From Saprospiraceae bacterium (GTDB lineage Bacteria > Bacteroidota > Bacteroidia > Chitinophagales > Saprospiraceae): 55,498 bases of DNA. A program made the translations under genes and the position numbers. Of the stretch, positions 8,777 through 18,076 are shown one piece after another (position 1 is the first letter of the stretch; the number at the start of each line of letters is the position of its first letter). The notes beneath the pieces are model-generated. The model saw only the letters and a program-made list of their open reading frames with translations, did no database searches and had not been told where the DNA came from. The stretch is from contig JALWSS010000121.1 in assembly GCA_026993525.1 (NCBI GenBank), positions 1 to 55,498 of the forward strand, given 5' to 3'.

Positions 8777-10597
8777 ATGGCAAAACGAAACAAGAAAACC
8801 AAAGTTACCCGACCGCTCACTCCTCACAGCAGACGGCCAAAATCCCCGAAAAAAATAATTGAACCCTGGTCAACAAAGTGGAAATTGATCATTGCAGCAG
8901 GGATGGCAGCCCTCGCCATGCTGGTTTACGCTCCCAGTCACAATTTTGACTTTGTCTATGACGACGACGCCGTTGTAAAGGAAAACCGCTTCGTGAAACA
9001 GGGCCTCGACGGTTTGGATGAAATATGGACCACGTCCTATTTTGAAGGGTACAGTGAAAACATCAAAGCAAGGGCGTACAGGCCCGTGCCCCTAACGACA
9101 CTTGCCATAGAGTACGAGTTGTTTGGATTGGATTCGAAAGCCAACCACATCTCAAACATTCTGATGTATGGCCTGACGGGTTTCCTGCTCTTTCTCTTCC
9201 TTGCAACATTATTGAGGAATTACCACCCTGCCCTGCCGGTGATCGTCAGCCTTCTGTTCGTACTCCATCCCATCCACATCGAGGTGGTGGCCAACATCAA
9301 GAGCCGGGATACCATGCTCGGATTTCTGGGTTTTTTAGGGGGCGCCCTACTCCTGCTGAAATACCACGACAAAAAGAAATTGTGGTTGATGGGCCTGGCT
9401 GTACTCACCTATGGCATAGGTCTTTTCTCCAAAGAATCGGCCCTCACCAACCTGGCGGTTTTCCCGCTGCTGTTCTGGTTTTTCAGAAAAACAAGTGTTG
9501 CCAAATCACTGGCTTATACACTGCCTTTTATTGCCGCAGGGCTCATTTACCTGGCCATCAGAAGCGCTATCCTTGGTGGCATCAACGAAGGTGTCACCCT
9601 GACACCACTGGACAACTCGCTGTTGGCGGCAGAAACATTTGACCAGCGAATCGCTTCCAATATCCTGGTATTGGGAGTTTACCTTTTCAAAACCGTGTTC
9701 CCGCACCCACTGCTCAGCGATTATTCCTACCTGACCATACCCCTGGTTGGCTGGAACGACTGGCGGGTGTATGCCGCCCTTCTGGCAAACCTCGGCCTGC
9801 TCTTCATCGGGCTGAAGGGCTTGCCAGGCCGCAAACTTTACAGCTTTGGTGCCTTGCAATATTTTATTACCGTCTCAATATTTACCAGCATCATCGTCAC
9901 CAATGTAAGCGCCTACAACGACCGCTTCCTCTACGAGCCTGTATTGGGTATATGCATCCTTCTGGGTTGGCTGATTTCCAGGTTGATCAAAGAGCAGGAA
10001 AAAGATAAATACAGTGCCGTCAAATTTTTCAAAAATAACTTTGCAGCTGTTGCAATAACGGTAATACTGGCTGCCATCGCCCTTGTCAAGGTTGAATCCC
10101 ATTTGCCGGTTTGGAAAGACAGGTTTGCACTCTTTGAACACGATGTGAAACTGGCCCCTGACAATGCAAGGATGCGCAAAAACCACGGAGGATCTTTCGC
10201 CCGAAAAGCTGTGGAATTTCAAAAAACGGATATAGTCAAAGCCAGAGAATACGCCCGGCAAGCCATCGAGGAACTAAAAAAAGCACTGGCGATTTACGAA
10301 GATATTCCGACGGGCCATATCCACCTCGGAAATATGTACATCATCATGGGCGACTACGACAACGCGGAAAAGAGCTTGCTGAAAGCCCTGGAATATGCCC
10401 CGGAAAATTATTTCGCCCGCTCATCGCTGGCAAATGTGTATTACCGGCTGGGGCGATATTCAGAATGCATCAACATGCTCGACACGATCAGCCGGACCTA
10501 CCTAAAACCCAACGACTACTACCTTTACTCATTGGCTTACAGTAAGTTGGGCAATGAAGTAAAAGCTGCTGAATACCGGAATCTATCGGGAAGATAG
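8777..10597 (+). CDS. Polytopic membrane protein with C-terminal TPRs (TMTC-like)
   Basis: 606 residues. A basic N-terminus (about 1-35) leads into about ten transmembrane helices. The first loop has an acidic FVYDDDAVVKEN motif, as in GT-C glycosyltransferases and the TMTC proteins, where Asp residues bind the sugar donor. From about 460 to 600 there are tetratricopeptide repeats (for example GHIHLGNMYIIMGDYDNAEK). The plan fits a lipid-linked sugar transferase acting on envelope proteins, by analogy only. It converges on fixH with a 7-base gap and no visible terminator. Confidence 0.75.
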   Translation: MAKRNKKTKVTRPLTPHSRRPKSPKKIIEPWSTKWKLIIAAGMAALAMLVYAPSHNFDFVYDDDAVVKENRFVKQGLDGLDEIWTTSYFEGYSENIKARAYRPVPLTTLAIEYELFGLDSKANHISNILMYGLTGFLLFLFLATLLRNYHPALPVIVSLLFVLHPIHIEVVANIKSRDTMLGFLGFLGGALLLLKYHDKKKLWLMGLAVLTYGIGLFSKESALTNLAVFPLLFWFFRKTSVAKSLAYTLPFIAAGLIYLAIRSAILGGINEGVTLTPLDNSLLAAETFDQRIASNILVLGVYLFKTVFPHPLLSDYSYLTIPLVGWNDWRVYAALLANLGLLFIGLKGLPGRKLYSFGALQYFITVSIFTSIIVTNVSAYNDRFLYEPVLGICILLGWLISRLIKEQEKDKYSAVKFFKNNFAAVAITVILAAIALVKVESHLPVWKDRFALFEHDVKLAPDNARMRKNHGGSFARKAVEFQKTDIVKAREYARQAIEELKKALAIYEDIPTGHIHLGNMYIIMGDYDNAEKSLLKALEYAPENYFARSSLANVYYRLGRYSECINMLDTISRTYLKPNDYYLYSLAYSKLGNEVKAAEYRNLSGR

Positions 10598-10604
10598 GTG
10601 CCTG

Positions 10605-11048
10605 CTAATTGGACAACAGGATGTCCTTTTCTTTGTAATAAGGGGTGCCGTCGCCTTGCCAATCCACTTTCACAGTCCAGCGGGCACCCAGGTATTTATT
10701 TCCGGGTATGAGCATTTGATTGTGCTCATTCACTGAAATATCAAAGCGGGCGTCTTTTGCCTTGTCATCGGCCCGGTATAGCAACACCGTGCCCTTGATG
10801 TTTTTTATTTGCTCCGGGAAACTGAGCAGCACATCCAGGTTTTTTGTCGTCAAAATATCCAGGTCTTTTTCCAGCTTCGCTGAATTTTCGAGCTTGTCAA
10901 TTTTCTCCTGGAATCTCAAATCTTCATCGTAATAATTCTCCACCACAAGACTGTTGTCCAGGGTCTTGCTATACACCACCATTCCAACCATAACGACGAC
11001 GAAGGCGATGTAAAAAATTGCAATGCCGGTACCCCATGTAAATTTCAT
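10605..11048 (-). CDS. fixH: FixH/CcoH family protein
   Basis: 147 residues with one N-terminal transmembrane helix (about 5-27, GTGIAIFYIAFVVVMVGMVV) and a periplasmic domain containing YYDEDLRFQEKID, a FixH family hallmark. FixH/CcoH is needed for assembly or stability of cbb3 oxidase. It is the last gene of the cco operon, 46 bases after ccoG. Length and position agree with other Bacteroidota cco operons. Confidence 0.88.
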   Translation of the reverse strand: MKFTWGTGIAIFYIAFVVVMVGMVVYSKTLDNSLVVENYYDEDLRFQEKIDKLENSAKLEKDLDILTTKNLDVLLSFPEQIKNIKGTVLLYRADDKAKDARFDISVNEHNQMLIPGNKYLGARWTVKVDWQGDGTPYYKEKDILLSN

Positions 11049-11094
11049 AACTCTTCAATTTTATTTGAGGGTGTTGTAAAGGGCCATCCCCGGG

Positions 11095-12594
11095 CTATTT
11101 GATAGGCCCGAGGAAATTGGTCGTTGTTTTGTCAATCAGCTTGCCATCTGAATATGCCCCTATGACCAATTTGGTTTTTCGTCGCTCAACTTTATCAATT
11201 GGCAAATCAATGAACATCACACCTTTGGAAAGGGCATTTTTGGCCAACCCCCGCTCGAGGTTATCTCCAATGGGCCTGATTCTGGCACCATCAAAGTTAA
11301 GCACCCTGAACTCCACATTATTGATGTCATCGCTGGTCTTGTTGATCATCTCCCAATTGTACAGGTTTGCCAGCCAGGTGTCATCCACTTTTTGATACAA
11401 CTGGCCCGGAGTCCGCAATACCAGTAATTCCACTTCAGACCTGTTGATCAGGAGAAATGCCTGAAGCAACAACAATGCGACCAAAACGGCAGAGTAGGCA
11501 ATTGCCCGCCAGTTGAAAATTTTGCGAACGCCCTTTTCTACTCCCACAGCCGAATCGTACCTGATGAGGCCTTTTGGTTTGCCCACTTTTTCCATAATGG
11601 AATCACAGGCATCAATACAAGCTGTACAATTGACACACTCCAGTTGGGTTCCATTTCTGATATCAATACCTGTTGGACAAACCCGCACGCAAAGTCCGCA
11701 ATCAATACAATCACCCTGAACTTTGATGGGTGCTTCTGCAGTTGCAGTTTCCGGGTTGGCAGCGCCTGCGGCCACAGTCTTTGCAATATCAGTTGCAGGG
11801 TTGGCGCGGGATTTTTTCAATTTTCCCCTTGGTTCACCTCTGACGTGGTCGTAAATTACCACAATTGTTTCCGGTACTATCAACACGCCCTGCATTCTTC
11901 CATAAGGGCAAATGGTTGTGCAAACTTGCTCGCGCATGAATGCAAACACTCCATAGAACAAACCGGCAAAAATGAGCATTGCAAGGAAACCGCCCACATG
12001 GGCAGAAACAGGTTCCCGGATAATTTGGAGCACCGCATCTGAAGTGATTATATAGGCAAGAAAAATATTGGCAATCAGTACGGCAATTCCGTAAAATATA
12101 ATGTGCTTGCTAAGTTTTTTGACAACCTTGTCCGTAGTCCAGGGTGCAGCATTCAATCTTTTCTGCTGGTTGGCATCCCCTTCAATAAAGTACTCGATTT
12201 TCCTGAAAACCATTTCCATGAAAATGGTTTGAGGGCAAATCCAGCCGCAAAATATCCTTCCGAAAACAACAGTGAACAACACGATAAAGATCACCAGGGT
12301 CACCATTGCCAAAGCAAACAGGTGAAGGTCCTGCGGGGTGAATACCATCCCAAACAAAACGAACTTCCCTTCAAGTACATTGAACAACAGGAATTGCTCT
12401 CCATTCACCTTTATGAAAGGCATGGTGAACAATGCGGCCAATAAAATCCAGCTGACAATGGTTCTCCACCTGTAAAATCTGCCGCTGGGCTTTTTGGGAT
12501 ACACCCAGATGCGTTTTCCCCTTTTGTCAACAGTAGCAAGGCGATCTCTGAAGGACTCAGAATCCTGGTAGATTTTTTCAATTTCCCTGTTCAT
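11095..12594 (-). CDS. ccoG: cbb3 oxidase accessory protein CcoG (FixG)
   Basis: A 499-residue membrane-bound polyferredoxin. It has about five transmembrane helices, the motifs FCGWICPQTIF and CTTICPYGRMQ, and two clusters of four Cys near 290-335 (CIDCGLCVRVCP and CVNCTACIDACD), followed by a periplasmic C-terminal domain. CcoG is known as a cupric reductase that helps load copper into cbb3 oxidase. I took the ATG at 12594; a TTG nine bases upstream is less likely. A strong hairpin separates it from ccoP. Confidence 0.94.
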   Translation of the reverse strand: MNREIEKIYQDSESFRDRLATVDKRGKRIWVYPKKPSGRFYRWRTIVSWILLAALFTMPFIKVNGEQFLLFNVLEGKFVLFGMVFTPQDLHLFALAMVTLVIFIVLFTVVFGRIFCGWICPQTIFMEMVFRKIEYFIEGDANQQKRLNAAPWTTDKVVKKLSKHIIFYGIAVLIANIFLAYIITSDAVLQIIREPVSAHVGGFLAMLIFAGLFYGVFAFMREQVCTTICPYGRMQGVLIVPETIVVIYDHVRGEPRGKLKKSRANPATDIAKTVAAGAANPETATAEAPIKVQGDCIDCGLCVRVCPTGIDIRNGTQLECVNCTACIDACDSIMEKVGKPKGLIRYDSAVGVEKGVRKIFNWRAIAYSAVLVALLLLQAFLLINRSEVELLVLRTPGQLYQKVDDTWLANLYNWEMINKTSDDINNVEFRVLNFDGARIRPIGDNLERGLAKNALSKGVMFIDLPIDKVERRKTKLVIGAYSDGKLIDKTTTNFLGPIK

Positions 12595-12641
12595 TTCTTT
12601 CAATTTTTGAGAGGCGATTGTCCGTTAACTACCAAAAAGTT

Positions 12642-12672
12642 AAATGGCCGGGAATTGTGCTCCCGGCCATTT
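12642..12672 (-). terminator. 12-bp hairpin between ccoP and ccoG
   Basis: AAATGGCCGGGA and TCCCGGCCATTT form a perfect 12-bp stem around a 7-base loop. On the minus strand the stem is followed by TTAACTTTTT, so it can act as a partial terminator. It would lower ccoG-fixH expression relative to the structural oxidase genes, or protect the 3' end of the ccoNOQP message. Confidence 0.7.
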
Positions 12673-12689
12673 CAAAGTTATTATTCCGA

Positions 12690-13712
12690 TTACTCTGTAT
12701 CTTCTTCGCCAGGGGCTTCATCAGGGTTGGCCTCGGCAGGGGTAGCGCCCCCTCCCTCAGCTTCATCCGGCGTACATAGCTCTCCCTGAGGTTCTTTGGC
12801 GTTTTCAGGATTAGAGCCGTGTAGCTTGAAAACTATGTAACTGGCAACCCTTTGAATCTCCACCGGTCGCAATTGGTCTTTCCAGGATTGCATACCTTTC
12901 TCAATTACGCCATTTTTAATGGTCTTAAATACATTCTTTACTCCACAGCCATGCAACCAGTAATCATCGGTGAGGTTTGGGCCAATGGAATTGCCTTCAC
13001 CGTTCATCCCATGGCAGGGCATGCAAAGGGTTTCGAAGGTTGATTGTCCCATTGCCAGGCTTTCTTCATCCGTCAGCAGTGTAACGGTGTTCTCATCAAT
13101 AGCATCAGCCTTGGTAGCCAGGTACTCATCAATTTTTGCCTGAGCCACCTCCATATCTTTGTTGTATTCATCAATTAAGGACGGGCCGTCGGCAATGTGA
13201 TAATAGGTCCAGTACACTGCGGCAAATATGATGGAAGCATAAAACATCCACAGCCACCAGGGCGGCAGGCGGTTGTCCAACTCACGAATACCATCGTATT
13301 CATGATCAAACATGATGTCCTCCTCTTTTTCAACCGGAACATACTGAGTAGCGGATTTCATGAATTTTTTCCACCAGCTCTCCTCCGGTTGCTTGTACTT
13401 CTCCACAATTTCTTCCACGCCTTTTTCCCTGAGTACCCGCAACTCTTCCATCTTCACAATGATATTGAAGAGTTTGACGATGGCAATCAAAGCCGCAAGG
13501 ACAACAATGGCCCCTGCCAGCAATACGATGGACCCAAAAGCATTCTCCCAAAAGTTTTGGGGATTGCCGGCAGAGCCGGCATCCTGGGCAAAAGAGACCA
13601 AAGGCAGCAGCAGCAATGCCAGCGAAACCTTTATTCGAATTGATCTGTTTTTCATATCCTGAAGAGTTGATTTCGTTTTTGATTGATTTTGAGAAACATT
13701 CTCACTCATCAT
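12690..13712 (-). CDS. ccoP: cbb3 cytochrome c oxidase subunit III, monohaem form
   Basis: 340 residues. The N-terminal part holds a first hydrophobic stretch ending in SFAQ (about 25-45), then helices at about 55-75 and 155-175. The C-terminal cytochrome c domain has a single CMPCH at 230-234. It delivers electrons to the binuclear centre of CcoN. Proteobacterial CcoP has two haems; one CxxCH, as here, is the usual Bacteroidota form. The C-terminus is acidic and Pro/Ala-rich. Two consecutive ATGs (13712 and 13709) overlap the ccoQ stop by 8-11 bases. Confidence 0.9.
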   Translation of the reverse strand: MMSENVSQNQSKTKSTLQDMKNRSIRIKVSLALLLLPLVSFAQDAGSAGNPQNFWENAFGSIVLLAGAIVVLAALIAIVKLFNIIVKMEELRVLREKGVEEIVEKYKQPEESWWKKFMKSATQYVPVEKEEDIMFDHEYDGIRELDNRLPPWWLWMFYASIIFAAVYWTYYHIADGPSLIDEYNKDMEVAQAKIDEYLATKADAIDENTVTLLTDEESLAMGQSTFETLCMPCHGMNGEGNSIGPNLTDDYWLHGCGVKNVFKTIKNGVIEKGMQSWKDQLRPVEIQRVASYIVFKLHGSNPENAKEPQGELCTPDEAEGGGATPAEANPDEAPGEEDTE

Positions 13713-13866
13713 CTTCCAGCGGAAGGTTTGACATCTTGTCTATGTAATCCTTCTTCCGGGTCATTATCCAAACTGTACTCCCTAAAAAGATCACAAAGAA
13801 CAGCACCAACGAGAATATCGCCAGCCAATTCATGTTCTCCACTGATTGCAAGAGGTATTTGTACAT
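13702..13866 (-). CDS. ccoQ: CcoQ-like small subunit of cbb3 oxidase
   Basis: A 54-residue reading frame. It starts MYKYLLQSVENMNWL, has one transmembrane helix (about 15-34, ending in FLGSTVWIM), then a basic and an acidic tail ending LPLEDDE. Position between ccoNO and ccoP, size and topology (one helix followed by a charged tail) are those of CcoQ/FixQ, which stabilises the oxidase complex. Its stop overlaps the ccoP start. The sequence itself is not strongly conserved in this family, so the call rests on position and topology. Confidence 0.85.
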   Translation of the reverse strand: MYKYLLQSVENMNWLAIFSLVLFFVIFLGSTVWIMTRKKDYIDKMSNLPLEDDE

Positions 13867-13922
13867 GATATTGTGTTTTGAGGTTGAGAGAACCCCTCGT
13901 GGGTTCTCTCAACAAATTAGCA

Positions 13923-16064
13923 TCACTTTTCAGCCTCAGCTGTGGGCTCAATACCCGTTCCCAGCTTTTGAAGATAGGCAATAAGCGCAACTATTTCCTT
14001 GCGCTCCACTCCCTCCTGTTCAATACCTGCCTCTTTCAGACTTTGGGCAATCCTTTTGGCTTGTACCATCAGGTCATCGTTGGCAATGTATTCGTAGCCC
14101 TCTTCATAGGGAGTACCCAACTTCCGCAAAACCCGAATCTTGTTCATGGTAGTGGTAGTGTCCAGGTCATTTTTATGAAGCCAGGGGAAAGCAGGCATCA
14201 GCGAACCCGGAGAAGTACTGGTGGGATCCAGCATGTGATTATAGTGCCATGCGTCTGACTTCTTCAGTTTGCCTACACCCTCCCGTGCAAGATCCGGCCC
14301 GGTTCGCTTACTACCCCATAAGAAAGGACGGTCGTAAATAAATTCTCCTGACTTGGAGTACTCACCGTAACGGGCAGTCTCAAACCGCATGGGACGGATC
14401 ATTTGAGAGTGGCAACCCACACAGCCTTCTCTAACATATATATCACGACCTTGCAACTCCAAAGGAGTATAAGGTGTAACAGTGGATATTTTCGGAATAT
14501 TCTCATCAATTAAGGACAGTGGTAAATATTCCACCGCGCCACCAATTGAGACAAGTACAAAGCTTACCAGAAGCATTTGAACGGGGCGCTTCTCTATCCA
14601 GCGGTGCCAATACTCTTTGCCTGCAGGTTTGTGTTCCTCAACAACAGGAACTTCCACAACCTCATTGGCCACCAACTTACCGCTTGATATGGTCCTGAAC
14701 ATATTTACAACTCCGATTATCACTCCGGTGAAGTACAACAATCCGCCAAACAACCGGATGCCGTACATCGGAACGATTTGGGTCACTGTTTCAAGAAAGT
14801 TCGGATATACCAGGTACCCGTCAGGAGTAAATGCCCTCCACAGGATATTCTGAACAACAGCCGCCCAATACATAGGAATTGCATAGAAAATGATACCCAG
14901 TGTGCCAAGCCAGAAGTGTGTATTGGCCCACTTTACAGAGTACAACCTGGTGTTAAAAATTCGTGGAAGCAGCCAATAAAGTACGCCAAAAGTCAACATG
15001 CCATTCCAACCCAATGCGCCAATGTGTACGTGACCGATGGTCCAGTCAGAATAGTGGGTCACAGCATTCCAACTCTTGATGGACATCATGGGGCCTTCAA
15101 ATGTTGACATACCGTAGGCAGTCACGGCCACCACGAGGAATTTGAGAATAGGATCCTGGCGAACCCGGTCCCAGGCCCCCCTCAGCGTCAACAAGCCGTT
15201 CAGCATACCACCCCACGACGGTGCGATCAGCATCAGCGAGAAGATCATTCCCAATGACTGGGCCCAGTTGGGCAATGAGGTGTATAACAGGTGGTGAGGA
15301 CCGGCCCAGATGTAAATAAAGATCAGGGCCCAGAAGTGCACTATCGAAAGGCGGTAGGAAAAAATCGGCCGGTTGGCTGCCTTTGGAAGGTAATAGTACA
15401 TCAAGCCAAGATACGGGGTGGTGAGAAAGAATGCCACAGCATTGTGCCCGTACCACCATTGCACCAAAGCCTCCTGAACACCCGAAAAAACCGGATATGA
15501 GTGTATTAAACTGGTCGGCAACTCAAAACTTCTTACAATGTGGAGCAATGCAACAGTGACCCAGGTAGCGATGTAAAACCAAATAGCTACATAGAGGTGT
15601 TTTTCTCTTCTCCGGAGAATGGTGCCAAACATATTGATACCGAAAATCACCCAGATCAATGCAATGGCAATGTCAATGGGCCAAATCAATTCGGCGTACT
15701 CTCCGCTTGTTGTAAGGCCAAGAGGGAGCGTAAGGGCAGCAGATACAATGATCAGTTGCCAACCCCAAAAGTGAATGTTACTCAGTGCTTTACTGTACAT
15801 TCTGGCCTTGAGCAGACGCTGAAGCGAATAATAAACACCCATAAAAATCCCATTGCCCACAAATGCAAAAATCACAGCATTGGTGTGCAACGGACGAATG
15901 CGGCTAAAGGTGAGCCACGGCGTGTCAAAATTCAGCGCAGGAAAGATCAATTGTGAAGCCAACAACAATCCCACAGTCATGCCCACTACCCCCCAAAGCA
16001 AGGTAGCATAAGCGAAATTCCTGACGATCGCATTGTCGTACTGGATTCGTTCTACTTGTGTCAT
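13923..16064 (-). CDS. ccoNO: cbb3 cytochrome c oxidase subunits I and II, fused
   Basis: 713 residues. Residues 1 to about 480 are CcoN, with about twelve transmembrane helices and the His-rich haem-copper motifs (RPLHTNAV, WWYGHNAVAF, IYIWAGPHHLLY, HVHIGALGWNG). Residues from about 490 are CcoO, with one transmembrane helix and a periplasmic cytochrome c domain whose CVGCH lies at 548-552. It is the catalytic core that reduces O2 to water at low oxygen. Separate genes encode these subunits in proteobacteria; the fusion is usual in Bacteroidota. Confidence 0.96.
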   Translation of the reverse strand: MTQVERIQYDNAIVRNFAYATLLWGVVGMTVGLLLASQLIFPALNFDTPWLTFSRIRPLHTNAVIFAFVGNGIFMGVYYSLQRLLKARMYSKALSNIHFWGWQLIIVSAALTLPLGLTTSGEYAELIWPIDIAIALIWVIFGINMFGTILRRREKHLYVAIWFYIATWVTVALLHIVRSFELPTSLIHSYPVFSGVQEALVQWWYGHNAVAFFLTTPYLGLMYYYLPKAANRPIFSYRLSIVHFWALIFIYIWAGPHHLLYTSLPNWAQSLGMIFSLMLIAPSWGGMLNGLLTLRGAWDRVRQDPILKFLVVAVTAYGMSTFEGPMMSIKSWNAVTHYSDWTIGHVHIGALGWNGMLTFGVLYWLLPRIFNTRLYSVKWANTHFWLGTLGIIFYAIPMYWAAVVQNILWRAFTPDGYLVYPNFLETVTQIVPMYGIRLFGGLLYFTGVIIGVVNMFRTISSGKLVANEVVEVPVVEEHKPAGKEYWHRWIEKRPVQMLLVSFVLVSIGGAVEYLPLSLIDENIPKISTVTPYTPLELQGRDIYVREGCVGCHSQMIRPMRFETARYGEYSKSGEFIYDRPFLWGSKRTGPDLAREGVGKLKKSDAWHYNHMLDPTSTSPGSLMPAFPWLHKNDLDTTTTMNKIRVLRKLGTPYEEGYEYIANDDLMVQAKRIAQSLKEAGIEQEGVERKEIVALIAYLQKLGTGIEPTAEAEK

Positions 16065-16076
16065 AAGGAAACTTGT

Positions 16077-16271
16077 TTAGTGGTCAGTATTACTTTCGGA
16101 TTCAAGTGCACTCCCGGCATCCTCCCTCACAGGTTTGTCGTCAAACAGAATCCTGATGGCAGGGGTATAATCATCATCATACTGCCCGGATTTCACGGCC
16201 CAAATAAAAGCAGCCAGAAATCCCCCGGCGACTACTAAACTGATTGCAATTAGTACGAAGATGATTTCCAT
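16077..16271 (-). CDS. ccoS: cbb3 oxidase maturation protein CcoS
   Basis: 64 residues with a single N-terminal helix (IIFVLIAISLVVAGGFLAAF) followed by IWAVKSGQYDD, the CcoS family signature. CcoS is needed for cofactor insertion into cbb3 oxidase. It is the first gene of the cco operon, 12 bases before ccoNO. The copper ATPase ccoI, often just upstream in this phylum, is absent here; the next gene upstream is nosY. Confidence 0.93.
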   Translation of the reverse strand: MEIIFVLIAISLVVAGGFLAAFIWAVKSGQYDDDYTPAIRILFDDKPVREDAGSALESESNTDH

Positions 16272-16318
16272 CGGTAAAAATTTTGCCGCAAGTTAGATTT
16301 TACTCCTACCCTTCAAAA

Positions 16319-16354
16319 TTGACCTTTGTCACATAGCATATTGACTTTTGTCAC
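16319..16354 (-). promoter_or_regulatory. Tandem FNR/CRP-type dyads upstream of the cco operon
   Basis: TTGAC-CTTT-GTCA (16319-16331) and TTGAC-TTTT-GTCA (16341-16353) lie 49-82 bases upstream of the ccoS start. Their centres are exactly 22 bp apart, two turns of the helix. The half sites resemble the FNR site TTGAT with C for T, as used by several CRP/FNR relatives. The regulator is not in the window. Confidence 0.65.
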
Positions 16355-16452
16355 TCAAAAGGCATTTATTCTGAAAAGAGAAACACCCGCAACAAAAGTG
16401 GCAATTTTAGCAGGCAACACGAAAAATAATTTGGCAAACAATCAAAACCGCT

Positions 16453-17235
16453 TCAGAAATCCCTTCTCAAACACATCTTCCGGATACCAAAGATTGGAAC
16501 AATAGCCCACATCAACAAAACCGCCACACTTACAAAAATTCCGGTTCCTGAACCCAAAAATTTTCTGTAAACGGCACCAGTCAAAGACATCAGCGCCGAA
16601 ATGTCCAGCTTCAGCAATAACATGATCCGGGAAAGATCAATAGGATTGAATACAGAGGCAATCAATGAGGCTTTCTCAAGGGGATAATCCCTGAACCAGG
16701 AAAGGCCAAGCAGTAGTATTCCATCATAAACTACTGCCAGCAGCAACCAAACAAGAATGGCAAGACCAAACCCTTTTATCTTATCTTCATTCTTCAGGGC
16801 AATAAAAAATGAAATAGCAGCAAAGATGAAGGAAAGCACCACGCCATTGAAAAGCAGGACCATGAAATTACCTGCCTGGTCTGAGCCAAACACACCAAAC
16901 ATCAAAAACGGTATGCCTGCCCCAACCAACAAACTGACCGAAAGAGAGGAAGCCAGCCCCAGGAATTGCCCGGTGAAGATGCTGGTCCGTTTTATGGGTT
17001 GAGACAAAAGCAATTCTGTAAACTCACGTGAATTGTAATAATACATCACCCCGAACATGGTGGCAATCAAAGGGCAAAGGATCAGCACTACATTCATACT
17101 GCTGATCACTACCTTGCTCAGGTCACTGCTAAGCATCAGCATACCAAGGGTAAAAAGAAAATAGAACCCGGCGTAAATATAGGTCCAGCGGCTCCTCACC
17201 AGGTCAAAAAAACTATATTTGAAAATTTTAAGCAT
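16453..17235 (-). CDS. nosY: Nitrous oxide reductase maturation ABC permease
   Basis: 260 residues with six predicted transmembrane helices and the ABC-2 type motif FTELLLSQPIKRTSIF. NosY is the membrane partner of the ATPase NosF; with NosD it supplies sulfur for the CuZ copper-sulfur site of NosZ. It is the last gene of the nos operon, 30 bases after nosF. About 180 bases follow before ccoS, holding the cco promoter and no gene. Confidence 0.92.
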   Translation of the reverse strand: MLKIFKYSFFDLVRSRWTYIYAGFYFLFTLGMLMLSSDLSKVVISSMNVVLILCPLIATMFGVMYYYNSREFTELLLSQPIKRTSIFTGQFLGLASSLSVSLLVGAGIPFLMFGVFGSDQAGNFMVLLFNGVVLSFIFAAISFFIALKNEDKIKGFGLAILVWLLLAVVYDGILLLGLSWFRDYPLEKASLIASVFNPIDLSRIMLLLKLDISALMSLTGAVYRKFLGSGTGIFVSVAVLLMWAIVPIFGIRKMCLRRDF

Positions 17236-17265
17236 GATCCTGTTTTTTGAGATCCAAAAAAGACA

Positions 17266-18036
17266 TCAGTTCTTCTGTTCAAGTGCAGAGATATCCACTT
17301 GCCCATTGATTGAATCCATCCGGAAATTAATAGGCCCGTCTTTCTGCAACAGCGCAGCAATTGACTCTTCCACATTCCGGCCTTTGTATTTTTCTTTTAA
17401 CTCATCAACAGACCCCCTGAAATGAATATTCCCCTCGAGCAAATACACCACTTCTTCCGCCAATTCTTCCACAAGATTCATCACATGGGTGGTTATCAAT
17501 ATGAGCTTGCCTTCCTTTCGTTTACTTTGTATCAACTTCTTGAGCCTGACCAGAGAAACAGGGTCCAATCCGGCCGTTGGCTCATCTAAAATAACAATGG
17601 GGCAATCATACATAAAACACAAGACCAGGTTGACCTTTTGCCGGGTGCCTCCGGAAAGGTTACCCAATTTCTTGTCCATGAATGGCTGTAGTCCAAAATA
17701 GCTCACAAGGGCAACATCCATTTCGGTCTCCCCTCTGAGGTCCTTGACCATGGAGATAAGCTCACTGACACGGATATTTTCCGGGAACCTGGCAATTTGC
17801 GGCAGGTAAGATATCTGCCTGCGATATTGCCACGCATTTCTGACCGGGTCACCATTGATAAAAACATCACCCCTGTTTGGGATGACCATCCCAAGTATTG
17901 TTTTTATCAGCGTCGTCTTGCCTGAACCGTTTGGACCAAGAATGGCAATCAACCCCGGCGGCTCAAGCCTTAAATCAAGACCTTTCAGTACATGATTTTT
18001 CCCAAATGACTTCTCCAGTCCTTTGATTTGAATCAT
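17266..18036 (-). CDS. nosF: Nitrous oxide reductase maturation ABC ATPase
   Basis: 256 residues. The Walker A is GPNGSGKTT near residue 36, the ABC signature is LSGGTRQKVNL, and Walker B is CPIVILDEPTAGLDP followed by a switch His (LITTHVMN). It powers NosY/NosD in CuZ assembly. I chose the ATG at 18036. The reading frame extends to a TTG at 18087 that would overlap nosD by 11 bases; that start is possible but less likely. Confidence 0.93.
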   Translation of the reverse strand: MIQIKGLEKSFGKNHVLKGLDLRLEPPGLIAILGPNGSGKTTLIKTILGMVIPNRGDVFINGDPVRNAWQYRRQISYLPQIARFPENIRVSELISMVKDLRGETEMDVALVSYFGLQPFMDKKLGNLSGGTRQKVNLVLCFMYDCPIVILDEPTAGLDPVSLVRLKKLIQSKRKEGKLILITTHVMNLVEELAEEVVYLLEGNIHFRGSVDELKEKYKGRNVEESIAALLQKDGPINFRMDSINGQVDISALEQKN

Positions 18037-18076
18037 CTCATCAATTCGTTGTACTTCACCCGTTGAGGAAAAACCA

